From: Bradyrhizobium sp.
Lineage (GTDB): Bacteria > Pseudomonadota > Alphaproteobacteria > Rhizobiales > Xanthobacteraceae
Direction of reading: 5' to 3'
Assembly: GCA_028290305.1 (NCBI GenBank)
Contig: JAQGKC010000364.1
Location: forward strand, 1-36,498
Length of the DNA: 36,498 nt
Part shown: positions 7,619 to 15,371 of the stretch, piece by piece
Numbering within the stretch: the stretch's first letter is position 1
How the letters are laid out: the number at the start of each line of letters is the position of its first letter
The notes under the pieces: generated by a model
Database searches by the model: none
The model's input: only the letters and a program-made list of their open reading frames with translations
Told to the model about the DNA's origin: nothing
Program-made: the position numbers and the translations under genes

Positions 7619-8299
7619 ATGGACGGAAAAATCATTGTCGTGACGGGCGCCTCGGGCGCGCTGGGCAAGGTGGTTGCAGAGGTGGCACTCAGCCGGGGCG
7701 CGCGCGTCGTCGGCGTGGACCACGCGGCATCGCAGGTCCTGGCGACAGTGAATCGGATTGAACTCGGCGGCATCGATCTTTCGGATGCGGCGCAAGCCAA
7801 AAAGGCCATCGACGCTGCCGCGGCGCATTTTGGCAGGCTCGATGCGCTGATCAATATCGCCGGCGGCTTTGCGTTCGAGGCGATCGCCGAAGGCGATCCG
7901 AAAACCTGGCAGCGCATGTATGCGCTCAACGTACTCACTGCGCTGAACGCGTCGCGAGCGGCGATCCCGCATCTCGCCGCCTCCCCCGCCGGGCGGATCG
8001 TCAATATCGGCGCGATGGGCGCGCTGCAGGCAGGCGCCGGCATGGGCGCCTACGCCGCATCCAAGGCCGGCGTGCACCGCCTCACCGAGGCGCTTGCTTC
8101 CGAATGGAAAGGCAAGATCACCGTCAACGCCGTGCTGCCCTCGACCATCGACACAGCAGCCAACCGCGCCAGCATGCCCAAGGCGGATTTCACGAAATGG
8201 GTGACGCCGCAAGAACTGGCTGACGTAATCCTGTTTCTCGCAAGCGATGCCGCCAGCGCCGTCACCGGCGCGCTGCTCCCCGTCAGCGGACGGGTGTAG
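7619..8299 (+). CDS. Short-chain dehydrogenase/reductase (SDR)
   Basis: A 226-aa Rossmann-fold oxidoreductase. The nucleotide-binding TGASGALG is at residues 9-16, the NIAGG segment at 79-83 and the catalytic YAASK at 145-149. The position usually held by the catalytic serine (NIGAMGA, residue 132) is alanine here, which may lower classical activity. An acidic D34 in VVGVDH after strand 2 suggests NAD over NADP. ATG at 7619 has CAGGAGACCCACC directly upstream; the frame is open further upstream to 7505. Substrate cannot be told. Confidence 0.9.
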   Translation: MDGKIIVVTGASGALGKVVAEVALSRGARVVGVDHAASQVLATVNRIELGGIDLSDAAQAKKAIDAAAAHFGRLDALINIAGGFAFEAIAEGDPKTWQRMYALNVLTALNASRAAIPHLAASPAGRIVNIGAMGALQAGAGMGAYAASKAGVHRLTEALASEWKGKITVNAVLPSTIDTAANRASMPKADFTKWVTPQELADVILFLASDAASAVTGALLPVSGRV

Positions 8300-8417
8300 A
8301 TCTCTCGCCAGGGATTCATTGAGCGCGGTATCGCTCCGTTCTACGCGGAATCCGCAGCCGCAGATTCGATTTTGAGCGTCGTTTCATCAAGTCGCCGCGG
8401 CGATTCGGGTTAGAATT

Positions 8418-8450
8418 GGACACTGAGTCGCAGATGCGACACTGGAGTCC
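8418..8450. promoter_or_regulatory. Nested palindrome and direct repeat before the DUF2161 gene
   Basis: GTCGCA-GA-TGCGAC is a perfect dyad at 8427-8440. It is flanked by two copies of a GACACTG(G)AGTC direct repeat. The array sits just ahead of the TTG start at 8456 and overlaps its likely ribosome-binding region, so it could be an operator or a translation-controlling hairpin. No regulator can be named. Confidence 0.35.
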
Positions 8451-8455
8451 CTGTT

Positions 8456-9142
8456 TTGGAAACCGCGCTTTATCTGCCCGTCAAACGCTTCCTCGAAAAC
8501 CTCGGCTTCACCGTCAAGGGCGAAGTCGGCGGCTGCGATCTTGTGGCGCTCAGCGGCGATGATCCCCCCATCGTCGTGATCGGCGAGCTAAAGCTGTCGT
8601 TCAATCTTGAACTGGTTTTGCAAGCGGTCGACCGCGCCGGTGCCTGCGACGAGGTCTGGCTTGCCGCCAAAATGTCCGCACGCGGCAAGGGACGCGAGAG
8701 CGACGCGCGCTACCGCAATCTCTGCCGCCGGCTGGGCTTTGGCATGCTCGCGGTTACGAACACCGGCGATGTGGAGGTGATCGTCAAGCCGCCCACAACA
8801 AGCCCGCGCCGCAATCCGAAGAAGCGCTCGCGCCTCGTCGCGGAGCACCGGCGCCGCAAGGGCGACCCGGCGCTCGGCGGCAGCACGCGCGCGCCGATCA
8901 TGACGGCCTATCGCCAGCAGGCGCTGGCCTGTGCGTCGGCTCTGTCGCAAGGGCCGCGGCGCGTGCGAGATCTGCGGCCTGAGATTCCCGACGCACCGAA
9001 AATTTTGCTGCACAACGTTTATGGCTGGTTCGATCGCGCCGAACGCGGCATTTATGTCCTCACCGACGCCGGACATGCCGCGCTGAAACGCTGGCCGCAA
9101 CAGCCGATCAACTTTGCAAGCGCCAGCGATTCAAGTCCATGA
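8456..9142 (+). CDS. DUF2161 PD-(D/E)XK-fold nuclease-like protein
   Basis: A 228-aa protein of DUF2161 (putative PD-(D/E)XK-type phosphodiesterase). The active-site pattern is visible: Asp28 in GGCDLVAL and Glu44-Leu-Lys46 in VIGELKLS, spaced as in restriction-endonuclease folds. A basic, proline-rich middle (RRNPKKRSRLVAEHRRRKGD) separates this from a C-terminal winged-helix-like part (PKILLHNVYGWFDRAERGIY). The start is TTG at 8456; GGAG lies eight bases upstream and no in-frame ATG fits better. No methyltransferase or other restriction partner is adjacent. Cytoplasmic; DNA target unknown. Confidence 0.85.
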   Translation: METALYLPVKRFLENLGFTVKGEVGGCDLVALSGDDPPIVVIGELKLSFNLELVLQAVDRAGACDEVWLAAKMSARGKGRESDARYRNLCRRLGFGMLAVTNTGDVEVIVKPPTTSPRRNPKKRSRLVAEHRRRKGDPALGGSTRAPIMTAYRQQALACASALSQGPRRVRDLRPEIPDAPKILLHNVYGWFDRAERGIYVLTDAGHAALKRWPQQPINFASASDSSP

Positions 9143-9190
9143 CTTCAATTCCATGACGATGACGGGAACCGAAAATGACGGGAGGGCAAC

Positions 9191-9490
9191 ATGATTGTAG
9201 TGACCGGCAGCGTCACGGCCCGGGAAGATTCCCTCAACGAGATCAGCAAATTGAGCCTCGAGCATGTGCATCGCTCACGCCGAGAGCCGGGCTGCATCTC
9301 GCACGCCGTGCATATCGATTGCGAGAATCCGCTGCGGCTGGTGTTCATCGAGCAGTGGGCCGATCGCGCCGCGCTACAGGCACACTTCGCCGTGCCGGCC
9401 TCGCGCGATTTCGTCCGCGCGCTGCAATCGCTTGCCGCAACAGCCGCGACAATCGAACTCTACGACGCCACGAAGCTAGAGAAATTGTGA
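9191..9490 (+). CDS. Antibiotic biosynthesis monooxygenase (ABM) family protein
   Basis: A 99-aa single-domain alpha/beta-barrel protein of the ABM (YgiN-like putative quinol monooxygenase) family. Typical features are MIVVTGSVTAREDS, the SREPGCISHAVHIDCENPLR segment, FIEQWADRAALQAHF and the terminal IELYDATKLEKL. Such proteins dimerise through the beta-sheet and act on quinols or degrade small aromatics, many without cofactor. The start has GGGAGGGCAAC directly upstream. No signal peptide. Not in an obvious operon. Confidence 0.85.
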   Translation: MIVVTGSVTAREDSLNEISKLSLEHVHRSRREPGCISHAVHIDCENPLRLVFIEQWADRAALQAHFAVPASRDFVRALQSLAATAATIELYDATKLEKL

Positions 9491-9574
9491 TGCATGGCTG
9501 TATTGCCATGTGAATTTCATATTGCAATGCAACATAAGGGCTCCTAGGTATCACCGATCAAATGTGAGGCCCCG

Positions 9575-9877
9575 ATGAGCGAAGACTGGAATACGAAGTA
9601 CGGACCGCGGCGCGTCCGGCGTGACCCGCCGACGTTGGATGAAGCTATCTTCGCTGCGATCGGCATTACCGACGACCAAGAGGCGCAGGCCGAGATCGCC
9701 GCATCGCTGATGGGGCTGCCGATCGAATCCGTCATTGCCGAAGTGAAGAAGGCCGGGCGCACTGCCGCGCGCTCTTCGACGCGGGTAATCGCGGGCGAGC
9801 AAGGCGCACAACGCTCCGTGGTGGTCGAACGCCGGGTCATCAGGAAATTCGGCAACGACAAGCGCACCGGCACGTAA
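9575..9877 (+). CDS. Hypothetical 100-aa protein
   Basis: A 100-aa soluble, basic protein starting MSEDWNTKYGPRRVRRDPPT. A central helical part (LDEAIFAAIGITDDQEAQAE followed by IAASLMGLPIESVIAEVKKA) is followed by an arginine-rich tail. TGAGG precedes the ATG by eight bases. I do not recognise a named family. The acidic and helical middle with basic ends could bind nucleic acid, but that is a guess. It is convergent with the acetyltransferase gene. Confidence 0.7.
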   Translation: MSEDWNTKYGPRRVRRDPPTLDEAIFAAIGITDDQEAQAEIAASLMGLPIESVIAEVKKAGRTAARSSTRVIAGEQGAQRSVVVERRVIRKFGNDKRTGT

Positions 9878-9952
9878 GCCGCGTTCGGCGCGAGACATTG
9901 TTTGGCAATTCGCTTGATCAGAGATCGGTGAATTGCCGCGGAAGTCCGTTGT

Positions 9953-10576
9953 TCAAGCTGTCCGGCCCCAGCCATACATTCGCAGCAGCAGCTTCCAGTA
10001 CGCGCGGTTGAAGTTGACCATCGCGCGTGCCATGTCGGCCGGTGTTGCGGCCGCAGGTACGGCAAATTCGGGCTGCGGTTGCGGCTTGAGATCGATGCTG
10101 CCGGTGGATTCGCCGCGGCGGAATGTCAGATGCGCCCCGAATTTGCCGGCGAGCGCCCGCATCGCCTGGTTCTGCGCGCCGGTGGTGATCCGCAGGCTCT
10201 GATAGCCCTTCGCTCGCGCTTCCGCGATCAGCTTTCTGAACAGGATGCTGCCGACGCCTTGCCGCCGCACGCAGGCCTCGACGCTGAAAGCGATCTCCGG
10301 CACCGCGTCATGAGATTGATCGGGCGGATGCAGTTCAGCCGCACCGCGGACCACGCCGTCTTCGATGTAAGCGATGATGACGGTGCCGTCGCCTGCGCAT
10401 TTCGCGGCATAACGTTCAATGAAGCTGTCATCGATAAAGCCGTGGAAGCGATCATGACGGCTTTCCCGATCGAGCCGCAGCAGATGATCGCGCAGCAGCG
10501 GCAATTCTTCCTGCTGGCGCAGCGTCCGAACGCTGCCCCTGGCGGACATCGAGCGGGTAACGTCTTGGTGGTGCAA
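9953..10576 (-). CDS. GNAT family N-acetyltransferase
   Basis: A 207-aa acetyltransferase of the GNAT fold. The acetyl-CoA-binding motif A is VEACVRRQGVGSILFRKLIA, with the R/Q-X-X-G-X-G/A pyrophosphate loop RRQGVG, preceded by the EIAFSV strand. Motif B (LRITTGAQNQAMRALAGKFG) follows. The N-terminal part (HLLRLDRESRHDRFHGFIDD) resembles those of stand-alone bacterial GNATs. The start appears to be TTG at 10576 because GAGGAG lies nine bases upstream; an ATG at 10549 is the alternative. The C-terminal 40 residues (AYWKLLLRMYGWGR) are an extra tail. Acceptor substrate unknown. Confidence 0.88.
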   Translation of the reverse strand: MHHQDVTRSMSARGSVRTLRQQEELPLLRDHLLRLDRESRHDRFHGFIDDSFIERYAAKCAGDGTVIIAYIEDGVVRGAAELHPPDQSHDAVPEIAFSVEACVRRQGVGSILFRKLIAEARAKGYQSLRITTGAQNQAMRALAGKFGAHLTFRRGESTGSIDLKPQPQPEFAVPAAATPADMARAMVNFNRAYWKLLLRMYGWGRTA

Positions 10577-10723
10577 GTTATAACTCCTCTTGGATAGCCC
10601 TCGAGGAGGCGTCGAATCCCTAGATCACAAATATTGTGCATCGCAGCATGAAATTCAAGACTGCATCCCGCCTCAAATAATGGCAGGCGACGTGTTGGTT
10701 AACTGCCGCGCGTAAGGCGTTGA

Positions 10724-11122
10724 TCAGAGCACCATCTGCGTCTGGGTCACGACCGCGACAAGCTTGCCCTCCTCGGTCTCCAGCCGCGTTTGCCAGACCT
10801 GGGTGCGCCGGCCCCGATGCACCGGTGTCGCGGTGGCGATCACGGTCGCTCCTTCCTTCGCGCCGCCGATGAAATTGGTCTTGCTCTCGATCGTGGTGGT
10901 GCCTTTGGCGTCCTCGGGCAAATTGAGCACGGTCGCCGCGGCGCCGACCGAATCCGCGAAGGCCATTACCGCCCCGCCGTGAATCGTATGATTGAGCGTG
11001 CAGAGGTCGGGACGCACCAGCATCCGCGCTACGACACGATCTATTCCGGCTTCGGTGAATGTCACCCCTTTCAACTCCGCAAAAGGCATTTTCATCGAAT
11101 TGACTTTTTCAAGCGGCGTCAT
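10724..11122 (-). CDS. PaaI-type hotdog thioesterase
   Basis: A 132-aa single-hotdog acyl-CoA thioesterase. The central helix motif NHTIHGGAVMAFADSVGA (His-Gly-Gly at residues 48-50, Asp near 57) is that of the PaaI/YbgC-type HGG families, followed by the TTTIESKTNFIGGAKEG strands. It would hydrolyse acyl- or aryl-CoA in the cytoplasm as a dimer or tetramer. I preferred the ATG at 11122, which has GGGGGA upstream, to the one at 11149, which does not. Not in an operon. Confidence 0.88.
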   Translation of the reverse strand: MTPLEKVNSMKMPFAELKGVTFTEAGIDRVVARMLVRPDLCTLNHTIHGGAVMAFADSVGAAATVLNLPEDAKGTTTIESKTNFIGGAKEGATVIATATPVHRGRRTQVWQTRLETEEGKLVAVVTQTQMVL

Positions 11123-11391
11123 GGTCGATAATCCCCCGTTCCTTTTCATGCGTCATAGCGTGATACGCCCGATATGAAAATCATCACAAGCGGTTGCTTG
11201 CGATGCCGCGGCGCGCGAAGCGCACCCGAAGACACTGCCGTACTGACAGACACGATGGTGGTTGGCATTCGATTATTGACGGAACAGAGAAAGAAATCTG
11301 CTCGCACGGAAAAGCCGACGCTCTACCCGCGATGCTTCAACGACTTCGGCGGAAGTCTCAATCCAACAGCCGCGGAGGATGCGGCGTGAGC

Positions 11392-11601
11392 TCAATCCTT
11401 CAGCGTGAATTTCTTTCGCAAGTCGGCTGCGATTTTGTCGGCAAGCTCTTGCGCGTTTCTCGTATGCTTTGGCGCAGTAACCACAGTCGGTCGCCAACCG
11501 AGAAGTGAATCTCTGCGCACCGATACGAATACGCCGCCGATCACCAGCCTCTGAAGGATCATTTCTTCGAGCTCGGTGTCGGTCTTTGCTTCCTTTTCCA
11601 C
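11392..11601 (-). CDS. Small 69-aa hypothetical protein
   Basis: A 69-aa ORF that starts with GTG (protein MEKEAKTDTELEEMILQRLV...) and has CAGGAAACC immediately upstream. It contains an acidic helical start, a short hydrophobic strand region (IGGVFVSVRRDS) and a basic, helical C-terminus (ADKIAADLRKKFTLKD). No family recognised. It lies 166 bases downstream of the DUF805 gene on the same strand. The 269-base gap 11123-11391 beyond it holds nothing I can support. Confidence 0.55.
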   Translation of the reverse strand: MEKEAKTDTELEEMILQRLVIGGVFVSVRRDSLLGWRPTVVTAPKHTRNAQELADKIAADLRKKFTLKD

Positions 11602-11767
11602 GGTTTCCTGTTCTGTCGCCCAACAAAATCATAGGTCGGAAATTTGACGATTTTGCGAGTTTGCGGCGTGGCATCGTCCCATCGAACCGTCGCCGTGACA
11701 CCTCGTCCTGACGGTATAGATCGCCACTGCGGCGGTGTGACTGCTCGCCGGCCCAGAGACTCCCCTG

Positions 11768-12325
11768 TCAAAAGGACCGTCGTCCAAAATCGGCTCTGGT
11801 CGCTTGCGCTATACGTGCCGCGGGTGCGGAAGCTCCACCCGACCTCTGCAGAGGCTCATCTAGCTTTCGACGAGCCTCGCCAAGCGTTGGCGGCGTCCAG
11901 TTGTCGGAATTGCCACTCGGCCAAAACGTCAGGGCCAGAATGAGCGCAACGTCGATCAGCGCACCGACGATCGTCCCGTGATGATCGTGTCCGATTGACC
12001 AAGCGGAAATCTTGCTCGCAACCGCACTGTCAACGATGACGATGGCGATCCACGCCGGAATAACACAAACGGGATCCCATCCTATATCCCGGATACGCAT
12101 GGCCTGCAGGGTAAAGGTGATCCACATAAAGAATACGCCGGCGACGATCACCGGCCACGTCATCAGATCGCTTTCCGTCGGACGAACGCCCCCTGGGATA
12201 TGCTGGAATGCATCGCCCGCGATCGCGAAAGCGGTTGCGGTCATGATCACAGCCAAGACAATCGTGCCGAAGAAGTAATGCAGCCGGCCGATCCGGACAT
12301 TAAAACCGAACAGGAAACCCGGCAT
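11768..12325 (-). CDS. DUF805 membrane protein
   Basis: A 185-aa inner-membrane protein of DUF805. The N-terminal FGFNVRIGRLHYFFGTIVL and the central MRIRDIGWDPVCVIPAWIAI segment (R-x-x-D-x-G) are the family hallmarks. Four hydrophobic segments can be seen: HYFFGTIVLAVIMTATAFAI, TWPVIVAGVFFMWITFTLQA, CVIPAWIAIVIVDSAVA and VGALIDVALILALTFW. ATG at 12325 follows AAGGATGAG; the frame is open up to 12394 but without support. The hydrophilic C-terminal 45 residues probably lie in the cytoplasm. Function of DUF805 is not established. Confidence 0.88.
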   Translation of the reverse strand: MPGFLFGFNVRIGRLHYFFGTIVLAVIMTATAFAIAGDAFQHIPGGVRPTESDLMTWPVIVAGVFFMWITFTLQAMRIRDIGWDPVCVIPAWIAIVIVDSAVASKISAWSIGHDHHGTIVGALIDVALILALTFWPSGNSDNWTPPTLGEARRKLDEPLQRSGGASAPAARIAQATRADFGRRSF

Positions 12326-12426
12326 TGGCTCATCCTTTTCGGGCCAACAACTAGACACAAATTGATTTCCGCGCGGTGAACGCGTTCGGCGCAAATAGAT
12401 TTATGGTTTCCAATCGCTTGCCGGGC

Positions 12427-12591
12427 TTACAGCGGTGAAACCGGCGCGACGGCCGCGACTTGATGGGGCGGCACGCGGAATGACTCGCCCAGGTAAAAGA
12501 TGGCCGATGCCATCACGGCCAACATGGCGATCATCAAGAACAGGTTCATGCGCTCGGGATGGTGTCCGCCCCCGTAAATGTGAAGTTTCAT
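12427..12591 (-). CDS. 54-aa single-span membrane protein
   Basis: Read by hand: MKLHIYGGGHHPERMNLFLM, then a hydrophobic IAMLAVMASAIFYLG helix, then a short periplasm-type tail rich in proline and valine (VPPHQVAAVAPVSPL). A good ribosome-binding site AGAGGAG lies eight bases before the ATG. The histidine/glycine-rich N-terminus (HIYGGGHH) might bind a metal, but this is only suggestive. It stands between the DUF805 gene and the divergent cobalamin-binding-type gene. No family recognised. Confidence 0.75.
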   Translation of the reverse strand: MKLHIYGGGHHPERMNLFLMIAMLAVMASAIFYLGESFRVPPHQVAAVAPVSPL

Positions 12592-12792
12592 TGTTGGCAC
12601 TCCTCTGCGGGATTGCCCGGAACCAAGTCACGCCGATTGCGCCTTGTTCCAAAGGCGTTCGGCTAAATCCTCCATGCAATGCAGCAAGTGCGATGCAACC
12701 GGCGACCTCATCCAACTTCTCGCCCAGACAAACGGAGGGCGTTTCGATTGGTGACAGTGACAAGCGATTTATTATTCTGCATATCGTCGGCC

Positions 12793-13575
12793 ATGCGCCA
12801 ATTCCCTCCCCGCCGGATCGTGTGTCTTACCGAAGAAACCGTCGAGACGCTGTATCTGCTTGGCGAGCAGGACCGCATCGTCGGAGTCTCCGGCTACGCG
12901 GTGCGGCCACCACGGGTCAGGCGCGAGAAGCCGCGGGTATCGGCGTTCATCTCGGCGGACATTCCGAAAATCCTGACGCTGGAGCCGGACCTCGTGCTGG
13001 CCTTCTCCGACCTCCAGGCCAACATCGTCGCCGATCTGGTGCGCGCCGGCGTCGCCATACACGTCTTCAACCAGCGCGACGTCGCCGGCATCCTGGCGAT
13101 GATCCGCACCCTCGGCGCGCTGGTTGGTGCTGCGGAGCGCGCCGATCAACTCGCCACCACCTATGAGAAGCGTCTTGCGAGCGTTGCGTCGGTTGCCCGG
13201 CCGTCGCCGAAACCAAAAGTCTATTTCGAGGAATGGGACGATCCCCTGATCAGCGGTATCGGCTGGGTCTCCGAACTGATCGAGATCGCCGGCGGCGAAG
13301 ACATCCTGCCGAAGCTGCGATTTCAGCAGGCCGCGAAAGGCCGGATCATTTTGCCGGATGTCGTGCGCAATGCTGCGCCCGACATCATCCTGGCGTCGTG
13401 GTGCGGCAAGAAAGTCGTTCCGGATAAGATCAGGAAGCGGCCGGGCTGGAACGAGATTCCGGCTGTCCGCAATGACCGTATTGTCGAAATCAAGTCGCCG
13501 CTGATCCTGCAGCCCGGTCCCGCCGCGCTGACGGATGGGCTGGACGCGATTATCGCGGCGTTGTGGCCCAGGTGA
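12793..13575 (+). CDS. BtuF-like cobalamin/siderophore-type binding protein, orphan
   Basis: A 260-aa class III solute-binding protein (Peripla_BP_2, usually annotated cobalamin-binding protein). Seen: RIVCLTEETVETLYLLGEQD, IVGVSGYAVRPP, the IPKILTLEPDLVLAFSDLQA segment, the helical backbone around residues 100-130, and PDIILASWCGKKV. There is no signal peptide, unusual for a periplasmic receptor, and no BtuC/BtuD genes nearby. The start is uncertain: the ATG at 12793 has no ribosome-binding site, whereas GGAGGG (12734-12739) is placed for TTG 12748 or GTG 12751, which would add about 15 residues. Ligand not known. I see no cobalamin riboswitch. Confidence 0.8.
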   Translation: MRQFPPRRIVCLTEETVETLYLLGEQDRIVGVSGYAVRPPRVRREKPRVSAFISADIPKILTLEPDLVLAFSDLQANIVADLVRAGVAIHVFNQRDVAGILAMIRTLGALVGAAERADQLATTYEKRLASVASVARPSPKPKVYFEEWDDPLISGIGWVSELIEIAGGEDILPKLRFQQAAKGRIILPDVVRNAAPDIILASWCGKKVVPDKIRKRPGWNEIPAVRNDRIVEIKSPLILQPGPAALTDGLDAIIAALWPR

Positions 13576-13590
13576 CGTTATCGGTTTTCC

Positions 13591-13678
13591 GTCATGCCCG
13601 GCCTTGTGCCGGGCATCCACGTCTTACGGGCGTTGACACGAGAAAGACGTGGATGGCCGGGACAAGCCCGGCCATGAC
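13591..13678. repeat. Long near-perfect inverted repeat (palindromic element)
   Basis: Two 35-base arms, GTCATGCCCGGCCTTGTGCC... and its near-exact inverse ending CAAGCCCGGCCATGAC, flank an 18-base loop. The arms carry ATCCACGTCTT and AAGACGTGGAT next to the loop. It is the same type as the element at 1387-1464 and is placed between two converging genes (BtuF-like and M20 deacylase), where it can serve both as transcript end. Confidence 0.85.
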
Positions 13679-13711
13679 AAATCTCTGCTTAGCGTCACGA
13701 AAACCGGCTCC

Positions 13712-14992
13712 CTAAATTTTCTCCACACCGCACCATTCCGCGATGAACAGCGCGGTCGCCTTGGTCGATTTTCGCAGCGAATCGAGATCGACATATTCGT
13801 TGAAGCCGTGCATCGCCGCGCCACTGGCGCCGAAGCACAGGCTCGGAATGTTGTAGTTCAACCCGTAAAAACGGGTGTCCGTGAGCGCAGTGAACACAAG
13901 GTCTGCCACCGCGCCTCCATAGACCTCGGTGTAGGCCTTGCCAAACGCGGCTTCCGGCGCCGCGGAATCCTTCAGTTCATAACCTTCCGACAAAAACCCG
14001 GACCATTCCACGCTGGGCGGATTGTTGGAGAGAAAGCGATGATCGCGCGCGGCGGTGGAAACGCAGGCAAGAATCTCTGCCTGGCAGTCGGCGACCGACC
14101 AGCCCGGCAATATCGCGATCCGGCAATCGACATCGCACCACGCCGGCACGCTGGAGGCCCAATCGCCGCCTTTGATGATGCCGGGATTGAAGTTGATCGG
14201 ATGCGTCACCGCCTTGAAATGGCGATCGCTTTTCGCGCGCTCGTTCCATTCCGCCTCGAGTTTTTCCAGCGACTGAATGAGATGATAAGCCGCCGTGATC
14301 GCATTGGAGCCGGAGCCGGCCTCGAACACATGCACGGGGAAGCCGCGCACTTTCAGCCGGAACCAGATCACGCCGACCTGCGAGCGCACCATCTTGCCGG
14401 ATGTCGGCTCGGGAATGAAACAGGCGTCGGCACGATAGCCGCGCTGCAAGGTCGAGAGTGCGCCGACGCCGGTGCTTTCCTCTTCGATCACCGACTGAAA
14501 ATGAATCCGCGCCGTTGGCTTGAGGCCCGCAGCCCTGATCGCGTCGAGCGCATAGAGCGCACCAATGGTGCCGGACTTCATGTCGCAGGCGCCGCGGCCG
14601 TACATCCTGCCGTCCTTCACCATGGGCGAAAACGGCGGTGTCTCCCACATGTCCAGCGGGCCGGTCGGAACCACATCGCAATGCCCCTGCAGGATCAGCG
14701 ATTTTCCGGCATTGGTGGAAGGCCCGTAGGTGCCGACCACGGTCCGTGCTTTGGAAAAATCATGTTCGATCGGGCCGAAACCGCGCAAATCTCTGAGATC
14801 GTCGACGTCGATGTGCCAGTCGTCGACCTCATAGCCACGCTGTCGCAAGAGATCGCCGATCATGTCCTGGCACGGCCCCTCCGCGCCACGGGTAGATGGA
14901 ATCGCGACAAAATCCCTGGTGGTGGCAAGCTGTGCGTCGAAATTGGTGTCGATGGCATCGAGGATTTTTTGCCTGGCATCGATGGCGTTCAT
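13712..14992 (-). CDS. M20 family ArgE/DapE-type deacylase
   Basis: A 426-aa zinc-dependent hydrolase of family M20 (acetylornithine deacetylase/succinyl-diaminopimelate desuccinylase type). Metal ligands and catalytic residues are visible: LILQGHCDVVP (His104, Asp106), YGRGACDMKSG (Asp137) and VIEEESTG (Glu170-172), with a late HGFNEYVDLDS histidine. The lid/dimerisation domain lies between about residues 205 and 320. Homologous proteins cleave N-acyl amino acids. No arginine or lysine biosynthesis genes are adjacent, so the substrate is open. ATG at 14992 with AGGA upstream. Cytoplasmic. Confidence 0.92.
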   Translation of the reverse strand: MNAIDARQKILDAIDTNFDAQLATTRDFVAIPSTRGAEGPCQDMIGDLLRQRGYEVDDWHIDVDDLRDLRGFGPIEHDFSKARTVVGTYGPSTNAGKSLILQGHCDVVPTGPLDMWETPPFSPMVKDGRMYGRGACDMKSGTIGALYALDAIRAAGLKPTARIHFQSVIEEESTGVGALSTLQRGYRADACFIPEPTSGKMVRSQVGVIWFRLKVRGFPVHVFEAGSGSNAITAAYHLIQSLEKLEAEWNERAKSDRHFKAVTHPINFNPGIIKGGDWASSVPAWCDVDCRIAILPGWSVADCQAEILACVSTAARDHRFLSNNPPSVEWSGFLSEGYELKDSAAPEAAFGKAYTEVYGGAVADLVFTALTDTRFYGLNYNIPSLCFGASGAAMHGFNEYVDLDSLRKSTKATALFIAEWCGVEKI

Positions 14993-15082
14993 TGCGTTGT
15001 TTTTCCTGTTGTTGACCGGCTCGCGAAAACCGCGCTGCCACGATCAAACCATACTTCGCCGGACTTTGCAGGAGGTGGTCAG

Positions 15083-15150
15083 CAAAAGTGAGAACCGGTT
15101 TTGCCGGACAAACGACGTCGTTTGTCGCAATATCGGATCATGCGTTTAGC
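15083..15150. repeat. Decayed intergenic repeat with 20-bp perfect palindrome
   Basis: The segment AAAAGTGAGAACCGGTTTTG is followed by the perfect palindrome GACAAACGACGTCGTTTGTC (15107-15126) and then GGATCATGCG. The surrounding words resemble repeat modules at 19908-20008 (ACCGGTT and the following run). It lies 70-130 bases ahead of the 50-aa gene, so an operator role for the palindrome is also possible. Confidence 0.45.
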
Positions 15151-15218
15151 TCGCTTTTAGAATCGCGTCCGCGCCAATACACTGGATCGTGAACTGTCGC
15201 GTCCAAGGGAGACACCGG

Positions 15219-15371
15219 ATGCCCGGCAATCGCAATATCCTGTTTCTGATCATCGGCGCACTGATCGTCGCGGTGGGCGTGCTTGGCTACAATCTTTACC
15301 AGACCAAGAAGGAACCGGAGGGCTTGCAGATCAATGTCGGCCCGAATGGACTGAAGATACAGAACAAATGA
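15219..15371 (+). CDS. 50-aa single-span membrane protein
   Basis: A 50-aa protein MPGNRNILFLIIGALIVAVG... with one transmembrane helix (residues 7-25) and a hydrophilic tail (KKEPEGLQINVGPNGLKIQNK) predicted to be in the periplasm. The ATG at 15219 has AAGGGAGA nearby. Its stop overlaps the next gene start in ATGA at 15368-15371, so the two are translationally coupled. No family name known to me; it may anchor or assist the neighbour. Confidence 0.8.
   Translation: MPGNRNILFLIIGALIVAVGVLGYNLYQTKKEPEGLQINVGPNGLKIQNK

Noticed and set aside
11559..11771. 70-aa minus-strand open frame after the DUF805 gene
   Set aside because: TTG start overlapping the DUF805 stop, no ribosome-binding site, and it overlaps the better supported 69-aa gene.
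12401..12763. 120-aa minus-strand open frame
   Set aside because: Overlaps in another frame the 54-aa membrane gene, which has the better start signals and composition.
12592..12792. Cobalamin riboswitch before the BtuF-like gene
   Set aside because: No B12-box-like sequence or matching fold found on reading.
13649..15091. 480-aa plus-strand open frame
   Set aside because: Antisense to the M20 deacylase gene, whose motifs are all intact.
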